Shown: positions 33,214-46,007, counted from the first letter of the stretch. The stretch is DNA of 64,000 nucleotides from Syngnathus acus (GCF_901709675.1 NC_051093.1:2439053-2503052), one strand, 5' to 3'. The notes: generated by a model from the sequence alone, not told the origin. Translations and numbers: made by a program.

Positions 33214-33283
33214 TAGCGCAGCGGCCGCAAGTTGCCCATCGGCCCTCGGCAGGCCAGCGGGAGCCAAAGAGGGCCATCCAAAC

Positions 33284-33402
33284 ATGGGCATCCCGGCATG
33301 GCACATCTGCGTTATCCTCGCTGTAATTTTGCTGTTTTTGGGGCGACTTTGCAGCAGGAGGTCAAAGCCTAGAGGGCCTCATTGTTGTCCCCGCGCAGAA
33401 AG
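33284..33402 (+). other. Upstream ORF / possible alternative N-terminal exon of MYH11
   Basis: ATG at 33284 in a strong Kozak context (A at -3, G at +4) opens a 40-codon frame with a hydrophobic stretch (ICVILAVILLFLG) followed by basic residues (RSRRSKPR-like). Unspliced it ends at TAG 33404-33406. If spliced from the donor AAG/GTAGTG after 33402 to the acceptor before 33852, it continues in frame with no stop into the MYH11 ATG at 33934, adding 67 residues. If the neighbouring donor GTGAGT (exon ending at 33405) is used, the junction creates TAG and the frame stops. Whether either form is translated is unknown. Confidence 0.4.
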
Positions 33403-33933
33403 GTAGTGAGTAGCGCCATGCAGACAAATTTTAAAATGGGACTAATATTTTTGTTTCCTGTCAAAAATATAAATAAAATTTCTCTTAATAAAAGCACATT
33501 TTTCTAGAAAAGATGTGGCTTTTTTCTGCAAAGGTTTTTATAAGTAAATTTTTTAGAAAAAGTTAACCATTTTGGCTTCTTATCTAATTTTTTTGTTTTT
33601 TCCCCCCGATTACTCTTTTTTTTTTTAAAACGAGTATAACTTTAGTCTAGTAGGATTACTACTTTTTGTCTTTTTTTTTTTACATCTGATCTTGAAAATT
33701 TTACTATTTCTCTGGAAAATGTTGACATTTTCTCTGGAAGAATACTACTTTTTCTCTATTAATATTACTAATATTACTCATAGGGAAAAATACTGTCAAA
33801 AATTAAAACTTTTTTCTCTCCCAAAAATATTTTTTTCATTGTGTTCCCCAGGTCCAAAGGCAAGCGGACTTCATCCCAAGCGACAGAATCCATTCCAGCC
33901 TCTGACGGCCATTTTGACGCGCGTGTTGTGGAC

Positions 33934-36900
33934 ATGGCGGACTCGGCAGCGGCGGACGACAGCAAGTTCCTGTTCCTGCAGAGCGATTTCCGCAACAGCG
34001 GTGTGGCGCAGGCCGACTGGGCGGCCAAGAAGATGGTGTGGGTGCCGTCCGAGAAGGAAGGCTTTGAGGCCGCCAGCATCAAGGAGGAGAAGGGCGATGA
34101 GGTCGGACCAAAGCCTTTTTAACTAATAAAAGTCTATCAATATTCCTGCAATATTGCTACCTATTCTTATCAGGAAAAACTGTGACCTAATTTTGGTAAG
34201 GTACGATAAGTGGTGCGATAAGAATATGTTTGTCTTTTTTTTTTTCTTCAGTAAAAAGCATTTGAGTACCTTAATAGTGGTGCTTCTTCGAGCGTGGTAG
34301 CCGTCTGATTATCCTGCATTGTGTTGCGGCGGCTCGCTTGCAGGTGCTGGTGGAGTTGTCCAACGGGCGCAAGGCGACGGTGAACAAGGAGGACATCCAA
34401 AAGATGAACCCGCCCAAGTTCAACAAGGTGGAGGACATGGCTGCCCTCACCTTCCTCAACGAGGCCTCCGTCCTGCAGAACCTGCGAGAGAGATATTTCT
34501 CCAGCCTTATCTACGTACGTCACACGCAAACTATTTTGTGCTATTAGATGTGTGCGGACAGCCGAGGTCTCCTCACTTCACTTGCAAGGACAGCTTTGAT
34601 TGAGAATTTGTGGGAGTGTTGACATGTCTTTGGCGGCTGTGCATTGCAGACGTACTCGGGCCTCTTCTGCGTGGTGGTCAACCCGTACAAGATGTTGCCC
34701 ATTTACTCGGAGAAGATCATCAACATGTACAAGGGCAAAAAGCGTCACGAGGTGCCACCGCACATCTACTCCATCACCGACAATGCCTACAGGAACATGA
34801 TGCAAGGTCAGACACCTTTCCTTTCCTTCATGGCCTTACATGGAGCAGCGCCCGCCAGCACGGCGTTGTTCTTCTTCCATATTTTTAGACCGCTAATCTC
34901 TGCTGGCTTATCTTTGGTCTGTTCTGCTTGATTCCCCTCCACAGAACGTGAGGATCAGTCCATCCTCTGCACGTGAGTCTCTCACACACACACATGCACG
35001 CAACAACCATAGAGGGAAAATACCCAAATCACTGTAGGCGCCCACGCAAACAAACGCACTTTGAAAGGATTGTCTTTTTGGTGACACCTAGCGGAGAGTC
35101 CGGAGCAGGCAAGACGGAAAACACAAAGAAGGTGATCCAGTACCTGGCCATCGTGGCCTCCTCACACAAAGTCAAAAAGGAAGCAAATCCTGTGAGTTCA
35201 ATTAATAATAGGGTATTAAGAAAAGAGCCCTGGGGTGCTCCACCTTCATTTATAACGTCTGACATGATTGTGTTACTTTCCACAGCCGGCACAACAGCAA
35301 ACACAACAACAAGCACAAGGATCGCTGGCTTACGTGAGTATCAAATCACTTTTACGATACCGCCAAGTTCCTGTTTTCACTGAGATGCTTACGCAGTTCT
35401 TGCCTGGGCCTACAGGGGGAGCTGGAGAAGCAGCTGCTGCAGGCGAACCCCGTCCTGGAGGCCTTCGGCAACGCCAAGACCATCAAGAACGACAACTCGT
35501 CACGATTTGTAAATTGTCAATCAGTTCGTAAGTTGACACTCGCCACAATTATGACGGGGAGTTCCCTCAGTAATTAAAGTGACCCGCTTGTGTCCGCAGG
35601 GAAAGTTCATCAAGCTCAACTTTGACGTGACCGGCTTTCTGGTCAGCGCAAACATTGACACGTGTATCCTTATTGTTCACAAACATTTTTTCCCCCTATT
35701 ACAAGCAGGGCTTTCCCAACTTTAATAGCAAAGTTCTTCTTGACTTGATCAGACCTTCTGGAAAAGTCTCGTTGTATCCGTCAGGGCAACACAGAGCGAG
35801 CCTTCCACATCTTCTACTACATGGTGGCCGGAGCCAAAGACAAATTGAGAGGTGAGCAATCAGGTGTATTTTCAGTCTGTAGAAGTTTGCCAATCGTTCA
35901 GTTCAACTTCAGAAATCAAGCTAGATCTGACTAGCACTTGTGTTTCAGAGGAGCTTCTTCTTGAGGGCTTCAGCAGTTATCGTTTCTTGGTGGCGGGACA
36001 CGTGGAGGTTCCCGGCATCGAGGACGATGAGCTATTTGTCGAGACTTTGGAGGCCATGGCGATCATGGGCTTCACAGAGGAAGAGAGAATAGGTACACCC
36101 CAGTATCTGACGGCAGTCTGTAGAGTTTATTCTGTTGGGGGATCTAGTTCAGTCCAGCTATGCAGTTCCAAAGGTTCCACTGAGCAAGACACAGATCCCA
36201 ATTGTTGCCTTAACCCTTGAAGCCAAGTGAACTTCCAGACTTGGGTCTGTATTTACGAGTGTATCTTTGCTGCCTACTTCTGCAGGGATGTTGAAAGTGG
36301 TCTCCACGGTTCTCCAGCTGGGCAACGTCAAGTTTGAGAAGGAGCGAAACACGGAGCAGGCCACTATGCCGGACAACACAGGTACTTGAAACATACCACA
36401 GGCTCTCATTTAGATTCTCATCCAAACTCTTTCCATGCTGGCACCAGCTGCCCAGAAGGTGTGCCACTTGCAAGGCATCAATGTGACTGACTTCACAAGG
36501 GCCTTCCTGACACCCAGAATCAAAGTGGGGCGCGAAGTGGTTCAGAAGGCTCAGACCAAGCAGCAGGTGGAAAGTCCGGCAAGAACAGACACCAAGATAG
36601 ATTACGTTGAACTCAAACAAACTGTCACCATCTTCTCCGTCCGTCCCACCAGGCCGACTTTTCGGTGGAGGCGCTGGCCAAAGCCATGTACGAGCGTCTT
36701 TTTCGCTGGATCCTGGCCAGAGTCAACAAGACCCTGGACAAGAGCAAGAGGCAGTCTTCGTCCTTCCTGGGGATCTTGGACATTGCCGGATTTGAGATTT
36801 TCGAGGTGATGGTCACAGTGATGGAAAATTCCCACCATAAACTGCTACGTGTCCTCAGATAATCTTGTCTATGTCTTGAGACTTGGTGAAGCAGCATGTG

Positions 36901-39900
36901 GTTCAGTACCGAAGACTCTTTTTGGAAGCTCTGTTTCAAATAACTGTGAATAATGATGTTCTTTGTAATGTTCTTTGGTGCATCCCAGGACAACTCCTAT
37001 GAGCAGCTGTGCATCAATTACACCAACGAGCGTCTGCAGCAGCTCTTCAACCACACCATGTTCGTTTTGGAGCAGGAAGAGTACAAGCGGGAGGGCATCG
37101 ATTGGAACTTCATCGATTTCGGCTTGGACCTGCAGCCCTGCATCGAGCTCATCGAGAGAGGGGTTAGGACTGGCCTTCGTTTGTTTTTGTTTTTTGCAGA
37201 AATGTGAGATTCTGTCCTTGAAAGCATACATTGGTGTTACAGAACAACCCACCGGGCATCTTGGCCCTGCTGGATGAAGAGTGCTGGTTCCCTAAAGCCA
37301 CGGACGTCTCCTTTGTGGATAAGCTGATGAACACGCACGCCAACCATGTGAAGTTCGCCAAACCCAAACAGCACAAAGACAAGCTGATGTTCACCGTTGT
37401 GCACTACGCTGGGAAGGTGAGCATCAGCTACTCTGACAGAAGGTGACAATAGGCTAACTGGACAGGGTTCCTTCTCAAGTTCATGGGTGCATCTCTGGGT
37501 GTGTCATTGTAGGTTGTCTCAGTGCCACATTGAGTATGTGATGTTGTTTGCTTCCCAGGTGGACTACAATGCAGCCAGCTGGCTGACCAAGAACATGGAC
37601 CCCCTGAACGACAACGTGACCACCCTTCTCAGCAACTCCTCCAGCAACTTCATCCAGGAGCTGTGGAAGGACGGTCGGTCTTCTGCGGTTCTTCCCCCAT
37701 TTTGGCTTCCAGATCCTGGATCTCGCAACTGACACCATCTCCCGTGTCACTTTGCCCTCAGCGGATCGAGTGGTGGGCCTGGAGACCATAACCAAGATGT
37801 CGGAGAGCGCCGCGCCCACCTCCACTAAGTCCAAAAAGGGAATGTTTCGTACGGTGGGCCAGCTGTATAAGGAGTCCCTGGGGAAGCTGATGACTACGCT
37901 GCACAACACACAACCGAATTTCGTCCGCTGCATCATCCCCAACCACGAGAAGAGGGTATGCCAGTGCACCTTTTCAACAGTGCGCCCGAACGCCAAATAC
38001 CGATTGTGTGCCACAGGCAGGAAAGATGGATGCCAACCTGGTTCTGGAGCAGCTGAGGTGTAACGGTGTGCTGGAGGGGATCAGAATCTGCAGGCAGGGA
38101 TTCCCAAACCGCATCATATTCCAGGAGTTCAGGCAAAGGTACGTCGTCATCTTTTTGTTGTTCATGTTATCTTCTACTTCTTGTTGCTTATTGTTGAAGT
38201 GTGAGTTTTTCCTGTGGATCCGTGCAGGTACGAGATCCTGGCGGCCAACGCCATCCCGAAGGGCTTCATGGATGGGAAGCAGGCATGCAGCTTGATGGTA
38301 AGATGACAAGTGAAAGGTCCACCAAGTGTCTCGTGTGGGCCTGCCATTTAGATGCCGATTGTCGTTTTCCAGATCAAGCATTTGGACCTGGACCCTAACC
38401 TGTATCGCATCGGCCAGAGTAAGATGTTCTTCAGGACGGGGGTGTTGGCTCAGCTGGAGGAAGAGCGAGACCTCAAGCTCACCGTGATCATCATCTCCTT
38501 CCAGGCACAAGCCCGAGGCTTCCTGGCCCGCAAGTATGACACACACAAAGACTTGTGCTTCTCAACAGCTGGTTTGTGCTTGTACCAAATCAAGCATTTC
38601 TGTTTATATTTTCGTCTTGCAGGGCATTCAGCAAACGTCAGCAACAGCTTACTGCCATGAAGGTGATCCAGAGGAACTGTGCTTGCTACCTCAAACTCAA
38701 GAATTGGCAGTGGTGGAGGCTCTTCACCAAGGTTTGAGGCTCACTGATGCATTTTACTCCAAAAAAAAATTAAGATGCTAAGACTTGACTTATGCTGAGC
38801 TTGAGGGTTAATATTTAGCTCTTGGTGCTCTCCTCCAGGTGAAGCCCCTGCTGCAGGTCACCCGCCAAGAGGAAGAAATGGGCCAGAAGGACGAGGAACT
38901 CAAGGCGGCGAAGGAACTGGCAGCCAAAAAGGAGGCGGAACTCAAGGAGATCACCCAGAAACATACGCAGGTTTGAACCTTTGTAAATCTTCTTCCAAGT
39001 CCTCATGTGAAGCGCGAGTCCGTTTTTGGTGTTCAGCTGATGGAAGAACGAGCTCAGTTGGAGAGCAAACTCCACGCCGAGACCGAGCTGTACGCTGAGG
39101 CCGAGGAGATGCGGGTGCGCCTGGAGGCCAAGAAGCAGGAGCTGGAGGAGGTCCTCCACGAGATGGAGTCCAGGCTGGAAGAGGAGGAGGAGCGCTCCAC
39201 CTCCCTGCAGCAGGAGAAGAAGGACATGGAACAGCAGCTGCAGGTTGGTTGTGCTAAGCTTGACAAAATTCTTATCACAATGTTTTGCTACTTATTTTTG
39301 AAACTTTTTACTTTTTTTTCCAGGCGATGGAGGCCCATTTGGTAGAGGAAGAAGACGCTCGTCAGAAGCTGCAGCTGGAGAAAGTTGCCGTGGAAGGAAA
39401 GGTGAAGAAACTGGAAGAGGATGTTCTGTTCATGGAGGACCAGAATAACAAACTGCAAAAGGTATGATGTCTCTTGTTTACCCTGGTTAGGTGCGTTTTT
39501 TTTAAAACAGAATCTGTCTAGGAGCGAAAGCTTCTGGAGGAGAGGATGGCGGACTTAAACTCCAACCTGGCCGAGGAGGAAGAGAAGTCAAAGAACTTGA
39601 CCAAGCTGAAGGCCAAGCATGAGTCGATGATCTCCGACTTGGAAGGTCAGTCACCAGAACAGAAGATTATTCTCCGACTGTGTTCGAATGTGTCCTTCCT
39701 CTACGGTGTCCAGTACGTTATAAAAAGGAGGAGAAGGGTCGCCTGGACATGGAGAAGGCCAAAAGGAAGTTGGAAGCTGAACTGGCCGAGCTCCATGAGC
39801 AGCTGGCCGACCTCCAGGCGCAACTGGCTGAGCTCCGAGCGCAACTTGCCGCCAAGGAAGATGAACTGCAGGCAACGCAGGCGCGGTAAGACGGTTCTTC

Positions 39901-42900
39901 TCAAACTGAGGTCCGTTAACCAGAAAACAGGACTTCATAAAAATACCTACTGGTTGGACTCCTAAGTAAGTCCAGTTGAGACAAATGTTCTGGTCTTGCA
40001 CAGTTTGGACGAGGAGACCAACCAGCATGGCCTGGCTGTCAAGAAAGTTCGGGAACTGGAGACCCTACTGTCCGAGCTCCAGGAGGACCTGGAGGCCGAG
40101 AGGGGGGCCCGAGCCAAGGTGGAGGTGGCCAGACGGGACCTCGGAGAGGAGCTCAACGCACTGCGCTCGGAACTGGAGGACAGCCTGGACACCACTGCAG
40201 CACAGCAGGAGCTACGGTTAGTCTCTGGTCCATGGTGTAGAAGATAATCCAGGTTATACCCCAGCTCAGTTATCTAGCTCCCGTTTGTGTTTACCAGGGC
40301 AAAGCGTGAGCAGGAAGTGGCTATGCTGAAGAAGGCCATGGAAGAGGAGGGCCGCAGTCACGAGGCCCAAATCCAGGACCTGAGGCAGAAGCACAGCCAG
40401 GTGGTGGAGGAACTCTCTGAGCAGCTGGAACAAGCCAAGAGGGTAAACACCTGCCGCCATAGCTGTGTCTCACAAACCAGTCAAGGTATTTGTGCAAATG
40501 GTATGAAATGGCCTCCCTTCAGGTTCGAGCAGGTCTGGAGAAATCCAAGCAGGCCCTGGAGAAGGAGTCTGCGGATCTGAGTGCCGATTTACGCGCTTTG
40601 GCTGCCGCCAAGCAGGACGTAGAGCACAAGAAGAAGAAAGTGGATGCTCAGCTGAACGACGTCAACGCTCGCTTCAACGAGAGCGAGAGGCAGAGGAACG
40701 AACTTGGGGAGAAAGTTTCCAAGATGACCGTACGTCAAAATAGACGGCCATGCAGTCTTCATGGGCGTTTGGGGCCAAACCACAATGGTTTGGACATCTT
40801 CTTGCGTTGTGTTCTTCAAGGTGGAGGTGGAAAACATGAGCAGTCTTCTCAATGAAGCGGAGGGAAAGAGCATCAAGCTGAGTAAAGATATTTCCGGGCT
40901 GTCCTCGCAGCTCCAGGCCACTCAGGTGAACGATACTCATGTCAGAAGTAGCGCAGTGTAGCATGATTGAAAATACATCAAAAGGAATCAAAGTCCATCT
41001 AGCTAGATTGGAACCGACCTGTGTTTGCTGGTGATGACCTTGCAGGAGCTACTGGCCGAGGAGACGCGTCAGAAGCTGAACGTGGCGGGACGTCTGCGGC
41101 AGATGGAAGATGACCGCATCAATTTGACGGAAATGCTGGAGGAGGAAAGCGAGGCCAAGCGGGTCTTGGAGAGGCAGGTGTCCAGCCTCAACATGCAGGT
41201 CAGGAACCTCAGGCAGAAAAGTCTCACCAAAGACGGAAATAGTGCAAAGAGACTAACGAGACCGCATGACTCGACTCCATCAGCTGTCTGACTGCAAAAA
41301 GAAGCTGGACGAGTCCCTGGGCACAGTGGAGCTGCTGGAGGAAGGTAAGAAGCGTCTTCTGCGAGACATGGAGGCGGCCAACAATGATTACGAAGAGAAG
41401 GCCTCGGCCTACGACAAGCTGGACAAGAGCCGCAGCAGAGTGCAGCAGGAGCTGGAGGACGTCCTCATGGACCTGGACAGCCAGAGGCAGCTTGTCTCCA
41501 ACCTGGAGAAGAAGCAGAAGAAGTTTGACCAGGTGAGCTTGTGGTGATATGTATTTCTCCGGTTCATCTCAATTTGCTTACATTCGAGCACTTGACAGTA
41601 AAATTTCAGTACCTTTACCCTCCTTGGAACAATAACGCTCATACTCAAAAACTCGCACTGGCTCTCCTCTTTGACAATGTTCTTTAGATGCTGGCCGAGG
41701 AGCGAGCGGTGTCCTCCAAGTTTGCAGAGGAGCGAGACCGAGCCGAGGCAGAGGCCAGGGAGAAGGAGACCAAAGTATTGGCTCTGTCCAGAGCCCTGGA
41801 GGAGAACCGGGACGCTCTGGAGGATGCGGAAAAGACCAACAAAAGCCTCCGAGCCGAGATGGAGGACCTCATCAGCTCCAAGGATGATGTGGGACGAAGC
41901 GTAAGTCATCACAAGGCCACATCTTCTGGAGCGACAATTTCGGGGAGATAGACGGGGATCGTCTTTGCTTTCAGGTGCACGACTTGGAGAAGGCCAAGCG
42001 TGGCCTTGAGGCCGTGGTGGAGGAGATGAAAGCCCACATGGAAGAGCTGGAAGACGAGCTGCAGGTGGCCGAGGACGCCAAGCTTCGTCTGGAGGTCAAC
42101 GGTCAAGCCCTCAAAACCCAGCACGAGAGGGACCTGCAGGCCCGCGAGGAGGCCGGCGAGGAAAAGAGGAAGCAGCTCCTCAAGCAGGTGAAGCCAAGAT
42201 ATAGTTGCGGAAAGAACAGATCAAGTTCAGAACGAAGAACTTTGGAATATAATTTTTTTGGAGTGTGGTGGGAGATGACTAAAATGGGGATTTGGATTTT
42301 TATGGATTCCCCCCCCTCCGCTCTTTGGCCAGGTACGCGAGCTGGAGTCAGAGCTGGAGGAGGAAAAGAAGCAGCGTGCTCAGGTGTCGGCCGGCAAGAA
42401 GAAGCTGGAAGGCGAACTGAAGGACACTGAGGACCAGCTGGAGACCACCAACCGGGCGCGCGACGAGGCGATCAAGCAGCTGCGCAAGATCCAGGCCAGT
42501 TGGCCCAACATTCCCATCAGGTTCTCCACCATCGTTTCTACCTCTGACTGCATCGATATCCTCCGCACCCTCAGGGCCAGGTGAAAGATCTCCAACGGGA
42601 GCTAGAGGACTCTCGCGCCGCCCAGAAGGAAGTCCTCACCTCAGCCAGGGAGGCCGAGCGCAAGACCAAAGTCATGGAGGCTGACGTGGTGCAGCTCCAT
42701 GAGGTACGGCGGGTGTTAGGGTGGCCAATTCCACAATACGGTCCCATTACGACGTGATACGATTCATTCTAATTTCGATACAATTCAATGATTTCTTTCA
42801 ATAATGATTCAATTCTAGTTATAATACATCTCAATCGGACTGCTTTAGATGCTGGCGGCGGCCGAGCGAGCTCGAAAGCAGGCGGAGGCCGAGCGAGACG

Positions 42901-44284
42901 AGCTGGCTGAGGAGCTCGCCACCAATTCCTCCGGAAAGTGAGCGCACATTCCCGTCATTCCGCTTTTATTACTTCATGACCAGCACTTTTTAGTTTCTGT
43001 CGCCCGTATCAGCTATGCAAATTATACGTTCTTGGACACAATGTCCATTTCAGGACCATGTTGTCTGATGAGAAACGCCGCCTAGACGCTAAGATCAGCC
43101 ATCTGGAGGAAGAACTGGAGGAGGAGCAGACCAACATGATCAACCTCAACGAGCGTTTGAGAAAGAGCCAGCAGCAGGTAACGGCTGCGTGCTTCCGTCC
43201 AGGGCTTGGCAAATTCATCCTTTTTTTTTTTTTTTTTGTTGGAACCATTTTGCTTTCCGAGTCATACCTTGTGCGTGCAGGTGGAGCAGCTGAGCACCGA
43301 GCTGACAACGGAGCGAGCGTCTTCGCAGGCCAAGGAAGCGGCTAGGCAGCAGCTGGACAAGCAGAACCGGGAGCTCAAGGCCAAAGTTCAGGAGATGGAA
43401 GGCCAGGGCCGATCCAAGCTCAAATCGTCCGTCACCACCCTGGAGAACAAAGTCAGGGAGCTGGAGGAGAAGATGGAGGTGGAAAGCAGGTGACAATTCA
43501 TTCTAATAACATTCTGATAGTGATTTGTTAGCAGTGATAGAAATGATAAATACTGTAGGGAGCGTCAGGCCGCTGTCAAGAACTTACGTCAGAAGGAGAA
43601 GAAGCTGAAGGACTTAAGCACCCAGATGGAGGACGAGAGGAAGCAGGCGCAGCAGTTCAAAGATCAGGTGACACCGCACATGCCCCCAACGCGACACACA
43701 CGGTTGACGTGACGAGGTCATCGTTTGCAGGCCGAGAAAGGCAACGTGCGCGTCAAGCAGCTGAAGCTTCAGCTGGAGGAGGCGGAGGAGGAAGCGCAGC
43801 GCATGGCCGCCGCCCGCAGGAAGCTGCAGAGGGAGCTGGATGAGGCGGCCGAGGCCAATGATGCCCTCAACAGGGAGGTCGCCGCGCTCAAAAGCAAACT
43901 CAGGTGACACGCGGAGAAAAAAATGCATGCTAGGATATATTGTATACTGCATAGGAAAGATTCAAGTTTGTGGTAAATATTTAAATTTTCCTTATCTTCG
44001 TTTCCTGGTTTGTCCGCTGCAGGCGTGGCGGCGAGGCCAGTTTCAGCAGCTCCAGCCCCCGCGCTAGCGGCAGCAGCGGCCTGAGCGGAAACTCCATGAG
44101 GAGCTTGGGGGCGTTGACGGGAGGAAATGTCGGCCGCAGGAGGAGCAGCATCCTGGAAAACTCGGCGGAGATCCCCGAGGAAGATGAGGAGGAAGAGAAA
44201 GCTCGCTCGCCATCTCCCGCCGCACGAAGCTCCCCGCCTGAGGATTCCCGCGAGGAGCTCGGCCAATGCGACCCCGACGCGTAA
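33934..44284 (+). CDS. myh11: MYH11, smooth-muscle myosin heavy chain
   Basis: Actin-based motor of smooth muscle, class II myosin. 42 coding exons: 33934-34101, 34344-34514, 34650-34806, 34945-34972, 35092-35191, 35286-35333, 35416-35508, 35600-35663, 35753-35851, 35949-36092, 36286-36381, 36448-36566, 36653-36805, 36989-37162, 37243-37416, 37559-37673, 37762-37955, 38017-38138, 38228-38297, 38373-38533, 38623-38731, 38839-38970, 39037-39243, 39324-39461, 39522-39645, 39714-39885, 40004-40216, 40298-40442, 40523-40729, 40821-40925, 41046-41198, 41284-41532, 41688-41900, 41975-42187, 42333-42494, 42575-42703, 42849-42937, 43054-43177, 43281-43489, 43559-43667, 43731-43903, 44023-44284. Total 6087 bases, 2028 residues. 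P-loop GESGAGKT, switch I NDNSSRF, switch [13 protein letters not shown]1 region [13 protein letters not shown] and an IQ motif are intact, then a long heptad rod. MYH11 rather than MYH9/10/14: [20 protein letters not shown] and EEKGDEV, the CArG boxes and neighbouring NDE1. Intron 35 appears to be GC-AG. Confidence 0.93.
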
Positions 44285-44760
44285 TCGCCACGAGTGGGAT
44301 CGCCACCTGTTGCTTTGCCACGCACTTCACCTGTCACACTCAAAAGAGCAGCAGATCGTGCAACACTTTCCACAACTAGACTCTATATATTACTTTGCCA
44401 CAAAAAAATCTAATGCAATGTTTGGTTAAAAAAAAAAAAAAAAAAAAAAGGTGGATTTTTGCACACAAATATTCTATTCAAAAATCTATCTGTCTAGACA
44501 TATTAAATTGGGCCATGAAAAATTTAAGGTTTGTACCAAATGCAATATTTTTTAAAAATAGTTAGCACTAGTATATTTAGCCACAAAAGTGCAATGTTTA
44601 TCCAAGAGTTATATTTTGACATCAAAGTATTATACTTTGTCACGAGCGCACTCAAGTTTTGCCATGTCAACACCAGCTTTGCGTTTGAATTATTTTTCTT
44701 GACACATCACGTGTTGTTGCAAGCACATTCTGGCACATTTGGAATCAAACACTGAAGGCC

Positions 44761-44766
44761 ATTAAA
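44761..44766 (+). terminator. ATTAAA polyadenylation signal for MYH11
   Basis: The common variant hexamer, followed within 40 bases by a GTGTGT and TCTCGTCTC downstream element. It would give a 3' UTR of about 500 bases. Confidence 0.55.
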
Positions 44767-44873
44767 GTGCATTTGCCTCCTCCGTGTGTATCCTCTCGTC
44801 TCACTTTGTTTTCTGAAAGGATTTCATAAAAAAAGGCCAAATCAGAAAGCAAAGTAGAAAAACAAAAGAAATC

Positions 44874-44879
44874 TTTATT
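44874..44879 (-). terminator. AATAAA polyadenylation signal for NDE1
   Basis: Plus-strand TTTATT reads AATAAA on the minus strand. It lies about 110 bases from the MYH11 signal, so the two transcripts would end next to each other without overlap. Confidence 0.5.
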
Positions 44880-46007
44880 GAAAATATAAAGAGCCAGTGC
44901 TTTCTGGGCAAGCAAAGATACAAATCTCAGAGAGCATCAACAATTCCTTCAACAGTTCAGTCAGGTTTCCGTAAAAAAACAGAACTATTCAATAGTATAA
45001 CGGAAGGCAGTTGTAAGCGCAGTACCACAAACGGCCACGTGGTGTTGGAGGCAATAGGACTGGGGGGAAAAAGTGCTTCTTTGTGCTTTGTTGTTTAACT
45101 AGTTTAAATGTTGAAAACTATGAAGGTGTATTCGGACCACACGGAAAAGGAAACAACAATAAAAACCCAAATTGTCGTTTTCCGAAGTGTAGTAATTGAT
45201 CAAGAGCAACTTTCAGAACGTTCTTGCGATGCTTTTTGTCTGAAAGGAATATGACAAATCCTGAAGAAAGAAATACTTGTAATATTGCACCTTTTGTCTT
45301 AAACAAAAAAAAAAAAGTGTCGTTTCTTTGTAATCAGGATACTACAATCTAGAAAAACCTGTACCTTTTCTGGAAAAATACCCAATTTTGTCTTTACAAA
45401 ATAGACTTAATTCTTGTCATTGTGCCACCCCGCCAAGAAAAAAACAACTGCCTTGTTTATTTGAATGCAAAAAAAAATATATATATATATGCAATGGCCA
45501 AAAAAAATAACTATGCCTTTATTTTTATATTCTGCCTGTTTTAATTCAATTTAATCCCAAAAAAGGGACTTTTTCAAGAAAGTGCAATTTTCTTGAAAAA
45601 ATTGTTATTTATTGGTTGAAAAACATTTTTTATTTTAGTTTTTATCTATAAAAATATGTAATTCCACCCCCCAAAAAAAGACTGGGGCTGGGAGAAAAAA
45701 AAAACCTTAATCTTAAGGTAGTTCCAAATAACGAAGCAATTGTTTCTCGAAAAACAATACCATCAGAACAGTGTCACACCCAAAAAAAAAAAAGTGAGCA
45801 AGTGAATGAAGTGTGAGTGGCACCGGACGTTTTGTTGTGTCTCACACACGGCAGAAAAGACGCGAGCGAGTGTTCTGAAGTCTCTCTGGCGTCTCACAAC
45901 AGCAGTTTGGCTCCCGCTCCGAAGTCCAACCTTTTGACCAGCCTGCCCAAACGTAAACCAAAACTTACAAGCGGGTCAAAAGTGTCACGCCGATGGAAAT
46001 GGCCAAC

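Larger units (their letters stand above)
32087..33283. promoter_or_regulatory. Divergent region, HOATZ / MYH11
   Basis: 1.2 kb upstream of both genes. Contains two perfect CArG boxes (32682-32691 and 33204-33213), which fit MYH11, and a weak X-box-like sequence near HOATZ (32302-32315). An AT-rich stretch with ATTATT repeats lies at about 32510-32560. No coding exon is supported. Confidence 0.6.
44285..46007. other. Convergent 3' UTR region, MYH11 / NDE1
   Basis: Tail-to-tail 3' UTRs. MYH11 has a poly-A run at about 44429-44449 and a probable signal ATTAAA at 44761-44766 followed by GT/CT-rich sequence. NDE1, on the minus strand, has AATAAA at 44874-44879, implying a 3' UTR of about 1.1 kb. 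The rest is A/T-rich with many homopolymers. No coding sequence. Confidence 0.7.

Noticed and set aside
33934-44284. Non-muscle myosin (MYH9, MYH10 or MYH14) as identity of the myosin gene
   Set aside because: The N-terminus, motor surface sequences and neighbouring NDE1 all favour MYH11; only the loop-1 insert resembles MYH10.
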